From: Lachnospiraceae bacterium AC2031
GTDB lineage: Bacteria > Bacillota > Clostridia > Lachnospirales > Lachnospiraceae
NCBI GenBank assembly: GCA_000687975.1
Contig: JIAB01000001.1
Coordinates: 744,001-808,000, forward strand
Reading direction: 5' to 3'
Length of the DNA stretch: 64,000 nt
The translations under genes and the position numbers were made by a program. This document shows, one piece after another, positions 9,371-15,889 of the stretch. How positions within the stretch are numbered: the stretch's first letter is position 1; every line of letters starts with the position of its first letter. The notes under the pieces are model-generated. The model did not search any database. It was given only the letters and a program-made list of their open reading frames with translations, and was not told where the DNA came from.

Positions 9371-9460
9371 ACGAGGTGGTACTAGGTTGCCCCTCGGAAA
9401 AACAGAATTATTTTAAAAAAATAACCGCCGTGTTTTCCAGACAGGGGCGGTTATTTTTTA
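9371..9460 (+). ncRNA. Candidate antisense antitoxin RNA of a type I toxin-antitoxin pair
   Basis: A transcript of about 90 bases is predicted from the strong promoter at 9337 to the hairpin at 9416-9459. It has a small 5' hairpin (CGAGG 9372-9376 / CCTCG 9392-9396) and no plausible reading frame. It is convergent with the toxin gene and shares its terminator, so the two RNAs overlap at their 3' ends, as in TxpA/RatA-type loci. Its CCCCTCG could also pair with the GAGGGG ribosome-binding region of the toxin mRNA. Function is inferred from layout. Confidence 0.6.
9416..9459. terminator. Shared bidirectional terminator of toxin and antitoxin
   Basis: A 14-bp stem (AAAAAATAACCGCC / GGCGGTTATTTTTT) with a 16-base loop. 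T-runs on both strands let it end both converging RNAs. The toxin stop codon (9451-9453) lies inside the right arm. Confidence 0.85.
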
Positions 9461-9558
9461 TCTTTGCGACTTATCTCATACATGAGACCTATCAATGCAA
9501 CTATAAAGATACCAATTTGTATCAAGTCACTATAGGATACATATCCATTCATAGGCAT
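9451..9558 (-). CDS. Small putative holin-like toxin (type I TA toxin)
   Basis: A 35-residue frame beginning MPMNGYVSYSDLIQIG. It has a short polar N-terminus, one hydrophobic helix (about residues 12-26, IQIGIFIVALIGLM) and a charged tail ending in ISRKDKK. This is the profile of the putative holin-like toxin family (Hol_Tox), related in layout to TxpA-type membrane toxins. A consensus-like promoter, a structured leader, a terminator overlapping the stop and a convergent RNA support it as a real gene. It probably acts at the cytoplasmic membrane. GAGAGGGG lies 3-4 bases before the ATG. Too short for usual gene callers. Confidence 0.75.
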   Translation of the reverse strand: MPMNGYVSYSDLIQIGIFIVALIGLMYEISRKDKK

Positions 9559-9561
9559 CAA

Positions 9562-9583
9562 CCCCTCTCATGATCTCGAGGGG
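9562..9583 (-). promoter_or_regulatory. Hairpin sequestering the toxin ribosome-binding site
   Basis: In the toxin mRNA, CCCCTC (from 9583 down) can pair with GAGGGG (9567-9562), which is the Shine-Dalgarno itself, leaving a 10-base loop. A competing 6-bp hairpin, GGGAAC/GTTCCC (9581-9593), overlaps its 5' arm. Such masking of the ribosome-binding site is typical of type I toxins. Confidence 0.5.
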
Positions 9584-9602
9584 AACCGTTCCCACAAATG
9601 GT

Positions 9603-9631
9603 ATAATAACACTTTATATCACTCAACTCAA
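9603..9631 (-). promoter_or_regulatory. Promoter of the toxin gene
   Basis: On the minus strand TTGAGT (9631-9626), 17 bases, then TATTAT (9608-9603). It predicts a start near 9596 and a leader of about 38 bases. Confidence 0.65.
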
Positions 9632-9679
9632 TTGGATTTTTAATTCAATTTTTTCAACTTCTAGTTCAATAATATCTAT

Positions 9680-10915
9680 TTAATCTAACTTCATGTCTCC
9701 TGGCTTAACCCAACCAATCTTTCTGAATATTGCATCGAATATCAGTGAAAGGATAGCTGGAAGTACAAGTGAAATGAGTACAAGTCCAACCCAGTCCATA
9801 GTAGTGATTGCAGACTTAGTACCGGCTGCGATGTCATTTACCCATCCAGTGTAAACACCGATCTGACCAACAAGACCGCATGTTCCCATACCAGATGAGA
9901 TTGGTGCGCCGTTCATTTCCATATGGAATACGCAAGTTGCGATAGGACCTGTGATTGCTGATGCAAGTGTAGGTGCAAGCCAGATACGAGGATTCTTTAC
10001 GATGTTACCCATCTGAAGCATAGATGTACCGATACCCTGTGATACGAGGCCGCCCCACTTATTCTCTCTAAATGATATTACTGCAAATCCAATCATCTGA
10101 GCAGAGCATCCTGCTACTGCCGCACCACCTGCAAGTCCTGTAAGTCCAAGAGCCGCACATATAGCAGCTGATGATATAGGAAGTGTAAGGGCAATACCTA
10201 CAAGTACTGAAACAAGGATACCCATAAGAAGAGGTTGCTGTACTGTAGCCCACATAATGACATCTCCGACTTTCATCGCACCTTTACCAATGTAAGGAGC
10301 TACAAGCCATGATAGGAATATACCTATTCCAATAGTTACAAGTGGAGTAACCAGGATATCTATCTTTGTTTCCTTAGAAATAGCCTTACCACATTCAGAA
10401 GCAATGATTGCTATAAAAAGAACAGCAAGAGGACCACCTGCTTTGCCCAGTGCATTTGCAGCAAATCCAACTGTTATCATTGAAAACAGTACCAAAGGTG
10501 GGCACTTAAGTGCGTGAGCGATTGCAACTGCCATAGCAGCTCCACTCATAGCCATAGCCAGGCCACCAACTGTGTAATCAACTCCATTAACCGTAGCAAC
10601 AGGCTGTGTAAGGAATCCGATATTAAACTGTGTTCCGATGGTATTGATGATAGTACCAATAAGGAGAGAACAGAAAAGTCCCTGTGCCATAGCACCAAGA
10701 GCATCGATGCCGTATCTCTTCAGAGATATCTCAATATCCTTTCTCTTAAGGAATCCCTTGAAACCTTTTTCTTTAACTTCTGTCTTTGCGGTTTCTTTCT
10801 TCTCTTCCTTCTTCATTTCCAACTTTTTATCCTCAGCTACTGTCTTTTCAACTTCTGGATTTTCAGTTTTTGGATTTGAATTTTGAGGATTAGAATTCTT
10901 TTTCTTCTTACTCAT
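9680..10915 (-). CDS. PfoR-like / PTS EIIC-like membrane transporter
   Basis: The ATG at 10915 is chosen because AAAGGAGGG precedes it; this gives 411 residues. The first 60 residues are very Lys/Glu-rich and cytoplasmic. About ten hydrophobic segments follow, starting with ALGAMAQGLFCSLLIGTIINTIG, which matches the PTS_EIIC_2 family (COG3641, PfoR). These proteins lack the phosphorylation domains of a PTS and their substrate is not established. The gene has its own strong promoter with palindromic operator sequence and lies next to niaR. Niacin, or a related vitamin, is a reasonable but unproven substrate. Confidence 0.8.
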   Translation of the reverse strand: MSKKKKNSNPQNSNPKTENPEVEKTVAEDKKLEMKKEEKKETAKTEVKEKGFKGFLKRKDIEISLKRYGIDALGAMAQGLFCSLLIGTIINTIGTQFNIGFLTQPVATVNGVDYTVGGLAMAMSGAAMAVAIAHALKCPPLVLFSMITVGFAANALGKAGGPLAVLFIAIIASECGKAISKETKIDILVTPLVTIGIGIFLSWLVAPYIGKGAMKVGDVIMWATVQQPLLMGILVSVLVGIALTLPISSAAICAALGLTGLAGGAAVAGCSAQMIGFAVISFRENKWGGLVSQGIGTSMLQMGNIVKNPRIWLAPTLASAITGPIATCVFHMEMNGAPISSGMGTCGLVGQIGVYTGWVNDIAAGTKSAITTMDWVGLVLISLVLPAILSLIFDAIFRKIGWVKPGDMKLD

Positions 10916-10939
10916 ATTTTCCCTCCTTTGACTCTTTCG

Positions 10940-10979
10940 AGGTGTCATGACACCTGTCAAAACACAAATGACGTGACAC
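10940..10979 (-). promoter_or_regulatory. Operator sequence, NiaR-like, in the leader of the PfoR-like gene
   Basis: A perfect 16-bp palindrome AGGTGTCATGACACCT (10940-10955) is followed by further half-sites (CTGTCA at 10954-10959, TGACGTGACAC at 10969-10979). They lie directly after the -10 box, the place for a repressor. ACACCTGTCA-type halves resemble what I remember of NiaR sites, and niaR is the adjacent gene. Assignment to NiaR is inferred. Confidence 0.55.
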
Positions 10980-11008
10980 ATTATAGTATCACGCCATTTA
11001 AAAGTCAA
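10980..11008 (-). promoter_or_regulatory. Promoter of the PfoR-like transporter gene
   Basis: On the minus strand TTGACT (11008-11003), 17 bases, TATAAT (10985-10980). Predicted start about 10973, inside the operator region. Confidence 0.8.
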
Positions 11009-11030
11009 TGTAAAATACATACAATAATAT

Positions 11031-11537
11031 TTACAAAAGAATGCCTAATTCCTTCAATTTGTCAATAGCCCTATCTATCTGCTCTTCAGAGTTCGCACTG
11101 AGAGTATGCAAATGGATTCCTTCGGTAAGCGCAGAAAGGGGAGTTGCATTTTCCTCCTTCGACTTTCTGATAAACTCATCCACATCATATCTGCTGGATA
11201 TCATGAGTCCACCTATCAGCTGTCCATATATTGGATGTTCGACTATTACATCCTCCACAGTACATCCTGCGTCAACCAGTGTATATAGCTCTAGCTGAGT
11301 CTGTTCGGCGCTATGATTCACAGCTATCCTCTTTGTCACACTCTTCTCTTTTGGAGCTGCAACATATCCTCTAGGTGTGGATAGTATGTCATTTCCCTCT
11401 GCACGGAGGAGCGCCACATCGCCGACTATTACCTGTCGGCTCACTCCCATTTCTTTTGAAAGTGCAGTCGCACTGACTGGAGTATCGCTATCCTGAATTA
11501 TATCTAGTATTTTTTCTCGTCTTCTATGATTGTCCAT
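11031..11537 (-). CDS. niaR: Niacin-responsive repressor NiaR (HTH-11 plus 3H domain)
   Basis: A 168-residue protein from the ATG at 11537; the longer frame opens with TTG. Residues about 5-60 form a winged helix (HTH_11; KILDIIQDSDTPVSATALSKEMGVSRQVIVGDV). The rest is the 3H domain, with its conserved His residues in AVNHS, VEHPIYGQ and GIHLHTL, which bind metal and nicotinic acid in this family. NiaR represses NAD-synthesis or niacin-uptake genes when niacin is available. It overlaps the context of the DUF6062 gene (stop 10 bases before this start), so both share the promoter at 12357. The downstream PfoR-like gene has NiaR-like operators. Confidence 0.88.
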   Translation of the reverse strand: MDNHRRREKILDIIQDSDTPVSATALSKEMGVSRQVIVGDVALLRAEGNDILSTPRGYVAAPKEKSVTKRIAVNHSAEQTQLELYTLVDAGCTVEDVIVEHPIYGQLIGGLMISSRYDVDEFIRKSKEENATPLSALTEGIHLHTLSANSEEQIDRAIDKLKELGILL

Positions 11538-11547
11538 CTTACTACTT

Positions 11548-12294
11548 TTATTCCTCAATGATCGTATGGTCAGTCTTTATAATAGCTCTCTGTATGGAAT
11601 CCTTTGAGTTGCCCCAATCGGCCTCTTTATTTCTATAGTCATGCTTATCAATAAACCAGGAAACATCCGAGTTAACCCTCTGGATATTTTCAAAATAGAT
11701 ATCATTTAACACAGGGATGAATTCATCCAGCTGAGCCTGATTCAGCTGCTCAGGAGCTCTCTCATAGAGCATTCCATAATGGTAAGTACAAAAACCCTTG
11801 CAGTTCTTCAGTTTCTCCTTAAACTCTGCATCTTTCTTCCACATATGAAAGATTGTATGAATATATCTGTCAAGGATCGGTGTTATTCTCTGGCACACAA
11901 AGCAGGTACTTTCCAGATTATTTATATAACTGACAAGTGGAGACTTCTCTGTCTGCTTTGAGAAAAGTCCACCAGTCTTACGAGCAAGAAGGCCTCCAGC
12001 CTGAGGCTTATCCTTTTCAGCAAGCGCCTTCATCTCACGTATAGTTTTATTCATATGGGTGTTCAGCATCAGCGCCACACCCAGCTTGTTCTTATCAGCA
12101 TACATCATCTTGATATGCTTTGGACAAAAGCCCAGCTTATCAGTAACCTCGCGGTTATCATCTTCCATGTAGCTAGGGCCCATAGTGAAATCAATAGAGT
12201 CCCTTTCAAGGTCACGTGCCATAAGACATAGCGGGCATTCACAGTCGTTATCAAATGCATCATTAACCGGTATTGTATATAATTGTTCTGCCAT
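11548..12294 (-). CDS. DUF6062 family protein with Cys clusters
   Basis: A 248-residue soluble protein that I match to DUF6062, known mainly from Clostridia. It has paired cysteines: CECPLC near residue 18, GFCPKH near 56, STCFVCQR near 129 and GFCTYHYG near 166. The spacing suggests metal or iron-sulfur ligation. A basic stretch (KPQAGGLLARKTGGLFSKQ) lies mid-protein. AGGGAGGG precedes the ATG. It is the first gene of an operon with niaR, which may point to a role near NAD or redox metabolism, but its function is unknown. Confidence 0.8.
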   Translation of the reverse strand: MAEQLYTIPVNDAFDNDCECPLCLMARDLERDSIDFTMGPSYMEDDNREVTDKLGFCPKHIKMMYADKNKLGVALMLNTHMNKTIREMKALAEKDKPQAGGLLARKTGGLFSKQTEKSPLVSYINNLESTCFVCQRITPILDRYIHTIFHMWKKDAEFKEKLKNCKGFCTYHYGMLYERAPEQLNQAQLDEFIPVLNDIYFENIQRVNSDVSWFIDKHDYRNKEADWGNSKDSIQRAIIKTDHTIIEE

Positions 12295-12356
12295 AGCAGC
12301 CCTCCCTAAAACCTCATAAGTTTTTATATTAAAAGCCTTTATAAATATCTATCGAG

Positions 12357-12385
12357 ATAATACCATAACTCATGTAATATGGCAA
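12357..12385 (-). promoter_or_regulatory. Promoter of the DUF6062-niaR operon
   Basis: On the minus strand TTGCCA (12385-12380), 17 bases, TATTAT (12362-12357). Confidence 0.65.
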
Positions 12386-12407
12386 AAAATGTCAGTCCGG
12401 TCACGAT

Positions 12408-12423
12408 TGACAGGTCTGTCAAA
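12408..12423. promoter_or_regulatory. 16-bp inverted repeat between divergent genes
   Basis: TTGACAGGTCTGTCAA, with 7-bp arms and two central bases, lies between the DUF6062-niaR promoter and the zinc-ribbon gene. A near copy (14 of 16 bases) occurs at 47326-47341. It shares TTGACAGGT with the operator at 10940, so NiaR autoregulation is one explanation. Confidence 0.5.
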
Positions 12424-12461
12424 TCTATTCCTTTATCCCCCTGATTTTATTAAAATATAGA

Positions 12462-12467
12462 TATAAT
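12462..12467 (+). promoter_or_regulatory. Likely -10 box of the zinc-ribbon gene
   Basis: TATAAT 20 bases upstream of the start codon, with no recognisable -35 at the correct spacing. This may mean dependence on an activator; the inverted repeat at 12408 ends 38 bases upstream. Confidence 0.45.
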
Positions 12468-12487
12468 AATACAGAAAGGAGAATCAT

Positions 12488-13732
12488 ATGTTTTGTTCAA
12501 AATGCGGAAAACAGATACCCGATAACTCACAGTTTTGCGAACACTGCGGCTCACCTGTTGGGCAAGGCACAGGACCTCTCCAAGGAAGCGCACCACTTCA
12601 AAGCAGTGCACCACCACAACAAAGTAGTAACGGAGCACTAATCGGTGTGATCATAGCGCTTAGTTCAGTAATAGTAATCGGTATAATCCTTGTTCTTCTT
12701 TTTGTCACTCCAGGATTCCTGAAAAAGGAGGAACCTGCAGATACCGATAAGGCTTCCAGAAAGGAACGAGCCACTGAACAGGCAGAACCAGAAACAACTG
12801 TTGAAGAAACCACAGAAGTTACAGAAGCAACAACTGAGGCTACTACCGAAGATGTTATAGCCACCTACATTGCAACCGCTCAGTCCATGTCCACTTCTGA
12901 CAGACCAAACATATCCGATGTTGAATGGTTTATGAATAGTGTCAAATGGGATGGCGTCCCAACTGACGCCGAAATGATCAGTGACTATCACCTTCTAGAC
13001 GGTGGATGGAAAGCATACATCGAATGGGATCCTTACTACAAGGCAAACTCACACTGCGAATACTACATGAATGTATTCATTAAAACCGTAGATACTGATA
13101 ACGTGACATTTACCGTTGATTACTGGAGCATGAGTTCTCCTGACGGTACATACGATATGTCAGATGAAGGAAGAGATATCGCAGCAAGCTGGGATGAAAA
13201 CTTCGACCTTACTGCCATGGATGAGATGGACAAGTTTGTCATCACAGATTTCTATTACAGAGACGGACACCAGTTTGCCATAGGAAATGTAATGAGCATC
13301 GATGGAACTGAAGGCCTGGTTGCTCTTCAGCGCGGTACCGGAATTATCGAATATACTCCTACAGAGAACTTTGTAGATTACTCTTCAAACGCTGTAGATT
13401 ATGACTTCGTAATTACAGAAGCAACTACAGAGGCTAAAACCGAGGCACCTAAAGAACCAAAAACAGAGGCGCCTAAAGAACCAGCAACTACTGCTCCTTC
13501 AGGCCCAGCAGCTTCAGGAATAGACACGTCCTTTGCTCTTCCTGCTGCAAGAGCTTATAGCGGTGCTAATACAGCAGAAGTAGCTGGTGTAGACGGCGAC
13601 GCCGTCATAATCCATTGCTACGATGATATGGGTGACCATACAGCAACAGTAAACTGGCTCACCATAGATCCAACCGACTATACAGGATACGACTTCTATG
13701 GAAACTACGTAGACTTAAAGCAATATAAATAG
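12488..13732 (+). CDS. Zinc-ribbon, single-pass membrane protein with extracytoplasmic domain
   Basis: A 414-residue protein with GAAAGGAG before the ATG. Residues 1-23 form a zinc ribbon (CSKCG and CEHCG), facing the cytoplasm. A Gln/Ser/Pro-rich linker leads to one membrane helix at about 56-80. A Thr/Glu-rich spacer (about 90-125) leads to a folded extracytoplasmic domain with many Asp, Trp and Tyr (to about 305). Then come a second Thr/Glu/Lys/Pro repeat linker (TEAPKEP repeats) and a C-terminal domain of about 70 residues. Zinc ribbon plus membrane anchor is common in Firmicutes sensor-like proteins, but I cannot name a function. One of the few rightward genes here. Confidence 0.8.
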   Translation: MFCSKCGKQIPDNSQFCEHCGSPVGQGTGPLQGSAPLQSSAPPQQSSNGALIGVIIALSSVIVIGIILVLLFVTPGFLKKEEPADTDKASRKERATEQAEPETTVEETTEVTEATTEATTEDVIATYIATAQSMSTSDRPNISDVEWFMNSVKWDGVPTDAEMISDYHLLDGGWKAYIEWDPYYKANSHCEYYMNVFIKTVDTDNVTFTVDYWSMSSPDGTYDMSDEGRDIAASWDENFDLTAMDEMDKFVITDFYYRDGHQFAIGNVMSIDGTEGLVALQRGTGIIEYTPTENFVDYSSNAVDYDFVITEATTEAKTEAPKEPKTEAPKEPATTAPSGPAASGIDTSFALPAARAYSGANTAEVAGVDGDAVIIHCYDDMGDHTATVNWLTIDPTDYTGYDFYGNYVDLKQYK

Positions 13733-13786
13733 TTATACTTCAAAAATCTGGATATTTTTTTTATGTAAACCAGATTTGGAATCTTA

Positions 13787-13822
13787 AAAAGAGGACAATC
13801 CATCATGGATATGTCCTCTTTT
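13787..13822. terminator. Bidirectional terminator between the zinc-ribbon gene and cysE
   Basis: An 11-bp stem (AAAAGAGGACA / TGTCCTCTTTT) with an inner ATCC/GGAT helix. Runs of A and T on both sides serve the converging genes. A second, weaker hairpin (AAATCTGG/CCAGATTT) lies just left of it. Confidence 0.85.
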
Positions 13823-13855
13823 GTTTACATAATATCATATTGATATTTTATCAAA

Positions 13856-14800
13856 TTAAATTACATAGAACCAGTTTGCATCATCAGCTGACTTTGTAAA
13901 TGCATCACCATCAAACTTTAGTTCCTGATTAGCAACATGAACCTTTGTATGAGGTGGCACAGACTTAGTAAGGAATACGTTACCTCCGATAACAGAGCCC
14001 TCTCCAATGATGGTATCACCACCAAGTATGGATGCTCCTGAATAGATAGTAACATTGTCCTCAATGGTAGGATGTCTCTTCTTATCAATAAGACCTCTTC
14101 CACCTCTTGTAGAAAGTGCACCCAGAGTAACGCCCTGATAGATCTTTACATTCTCGCCGATAACTGTAGTTTCACCTACAACCACACCAGTACCATGGTC
14201 GATAAAGAAATACTTTCCAATGGTAGCACCTGGGTTAATATCAATACCAGTCTTGCTGTGAGCTATCTCAGTCATAACACGTGGCAGCATAGGTATTCCC
14301 AGCTGATACAGTACATGAGCATATCTCTGTACTGATATTGCAAAAAGACCAGGGTACGCAATAATGATCGCATCCTTTGATTCTGCTGCAGGATCACCTA
14401 CAAAGAGAGCTTCTATATCCGTATCAAGATACTCTCTTATCTCAGGAATCTTCTTCATAAACTGAACTGTGTAATCTTCAGCAAAAAGCCTTATCTCGTC
14501 TTCAGATTTACCTTCCAGTCTCTTATCAAAATGGAGCGCCAAAGCAATCTGCTTATTAAGATTGTAAGCCACATCCTCAGTCAGTGAAGCTATAGTCGTC
14601 TTAATATTATAAATTCTATATGTTCTATCTACATAGTAACCTGCATACACAATATGATTCAGCTTGTAGATTATCTCCTTTACTGCGTCTCGTGCAGGCT
14701 GACCAAATATATCCTGCTTATCAATCGGACGTCCATTATCATAGTCGCCAACGATATCAGAAATTATTTCTGCAATATTATCGCAAATCAACTTTCCCAT
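13856..14800 (-). CDS. cysE: Serine O-acetyltransferase
   Basis: The ATG at 14800 has AGGAG six bases upstream, giving 314 residues. The N-terminal half is helical. From about residue 190 there is a left-handed beta-helix of hexapeptide repeats (IDINPGATIGKYFFIDHGTGVVVGE, then IGENVKIYQGVTLGA), the acetyl-CoA-binding fold of serine acetyltransferases. The conserved DHGTG with catalytic His is visible. It makes O-acetylserine for cysteine synthesis. The N-terminal part is longer than in short EpsC-type enzymes. It lies 122 bases downstream of the pyridoxal kinase gene, with a hairpin between them; O-acetylserine sulfhydrylase, the next enzyme in the pathway, needs pyridoxal phosphate. Confidence 0.88.
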   Translation of the reverse strand: MGKLICDNIAEIISDIVGDYDNGRPIDKQDIFGQPARDAVKEIIYKLNHIVYAGYYVDRTYRIYNIKTTIASLTEDVAYNLNKQIALALHFDKRLEGKSEDEIRLFAEDYTVQFMKKIPEIREYLDTDIEALFVGDPAAESKDAIIIAYPGLFAISVQRYAHVLYQLGIPMLPRVMTEIAHSKTGIDINPGATIGKYFFIDHGTGVVVGETTVIGENVKIYQGVTLGALSTRGGRGLIDKKRHPTIEDNVTIYSGASILGGDTIIGEGSVIGGNVFLTKSVPPHTKVHVANQELKFDGDAFTKSADDANWFYVI

Positions 14801-14821
14801 AATAACTCCTCTATCTTTAAA

Positions 14822-14851
14822 AGTCAGTGTAGCCTCATCGCACCACTGACT
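14822..14851 (-). promoter_or_regulatory. Hairpin in the cysE leader, possible attenuator
   Basis: An 8-bp perfect stem (AGTCAGTG / CACTGACT) with a 14-base loop, followed on the minus strand by TTTTAAAG and then the cysE Shine-Dalgarno. The T-run is short, so it may be a weak terminator that uncouples cysE from the kinase gene. No T-box or known riboswitch pattern was seen around it. Confidence 0.4.
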
Positions 14852-14922
14852 AATTATCACACACCCAACACCATCGCGCAAGTTATAAATGAGTCGATTG
14901 GCGAGAGAGCCCTTTTGACTCA

Positions 14923-15762
14923 TTAAACATACTGGCGGAGAGTGTCGACAAGCTCAGGGATTGTTGACTCAAAGTCAACACCATACCAAGGCTCTGCCGG
15001 ATTCCCTAGCGTTTCTTCAATAGTCTTTGCTGTATAGTCAGCCGCTATCTTAAATGCATCATTCAGACTAAGGCCACGTGTTATAGCACCAACTGAAACG
15101 CTGGCAAAGATATCACCTGTACCATGGAAAGATGCAGCAACCTTATCGGTCTCGTATACAATCCTTTCACCTGTTACTGTATCAAGACCATATACACCTG
15201 TTTTTCCCTCGTTAAATGCAATCCCGGTAAGTACAACCTTCTTAGAACCAAGCTTTGCAAGTTTTACAAGAAGTCCCTCAATGTACTCTTTGTCGTAATC
15301 TTCCTTATATTCCGTATCTGTCATGAAACAAGCCTCTGTAAGGTTTGGAACGATGATGTCCGCCTCGCCACAAAGACCAGCATTCAGCTTTGCGTACTCC
15401 ATATCAAATGCAGGATAAAGCTTTCCGTTATCAGCCATAACCGGATCAATGAAGATAAATGTATCGTCGCCACCAAATTCCTTAAAGATCTTCTTTGCGA
15501 TTTCAATCTCTTCAGCTGAACCAAGATAACCAGTGTAGATTGCATCAAACTTTACATTCTGACTCTTCCAGTGTTCTGTAATAGGAACAAGCTGATCAGT
15601 AAGATCCTTTACAGTAAAGTCCGGGAACATTGTATGGGTAGATAAAACAGCAGTTGGAAGAATTGTTGCCTCAACTCCCATAGCTGAAATAATAGGAAGT
15701 GCAACTGTTAGTGAGCACTTTCCAAGACAAGATATATCCTGAATTGTTAGTATTCTTTTCAT
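14923..15762 (-). CDS. Pyridoxal/pyridoxamine kinase (PdxK/PdxY-like)
   Basis: The ATG at 15762 follows GGAGG; 279 residues. The ribokinase-like fold of pyridoxal kinases is seen in the start MKRILTIQDISCLGKCSL, TGYLGS near 78, DPVMADNG near 108, NLTEACFMT near 137 and the anion-hole/catalytic HGTGD near 213. The enzyme phosphorylates B6 vitamers to pyridoxal phosphate or pyridoxamine phosphate. The divergent neighbour is a MocR/PdxR-type regulator, whose family often controls B6 genes. An inverted repeat lies between them. Confidence 0.87.
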   Translation of the reverse strand: MKRILTIQDISCLGKCSLTVALPIISAMGVEATILPTAVLSTHTMFPDFTVKDLTDQLVPITEHWKSQNVKFDAIYTGYLGSAEEIEIAKKIFKEFGGDDTFIFIDPVMADNGKLYPAFDMEYAKLNAGLCGEADIIVPNLTEACFMTDTEYKEDYDKEYIEGLLVKLAKLGSKKVVLTGIAFNEGKTGVYGLDTVTGERIVYETDKVAASFHGTGDIFASVSVGAITRGLSLNDAFKIAADYTAKTIEETLGNPAEPWYGVDFESTIPELVDTLRQYV

Positions 15763-15812
15763 AATTTCCTCCTTTACTTCTTCACTATTTATGGGGTATA
15801 TTACATCTAAAA

Positions 15813-15858
15813 CTGACACCTTGAAAATATCCAATTCCGAGTTTTTTAAAGGGGTCAG
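15813..15858. promoter_or_regulatory. Inverted repeat between kinase and MocR-type regulator genes
   Basis: CTGACACCTT (15813-15822) and AAGGGGTCAG (15849-15858) pair at 9 of 10 positions across 26 bases in the divergent intergenic region. A dimeric GntR/MocR regulator would fit such a site. Confidence 0.5.
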
Positions 15859-15889
15859 ATAGATCAGTAGTAATTCGAAAGGAAGAGAA

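Noticed and set aside
9371-9400. GAGGTGGTACT sequence resembling the 3' part of a T-box
   Set aside because: No specifier stem and no downstream biosynthesis gene in that direction; the layout fits an antitoxin RNA.
12408-12413. TTGACA read as an ordinary -35 box
   Set aside because: No -10 at 16-18 bases in either direction; the symmetric 16-bp repeat is the better description.
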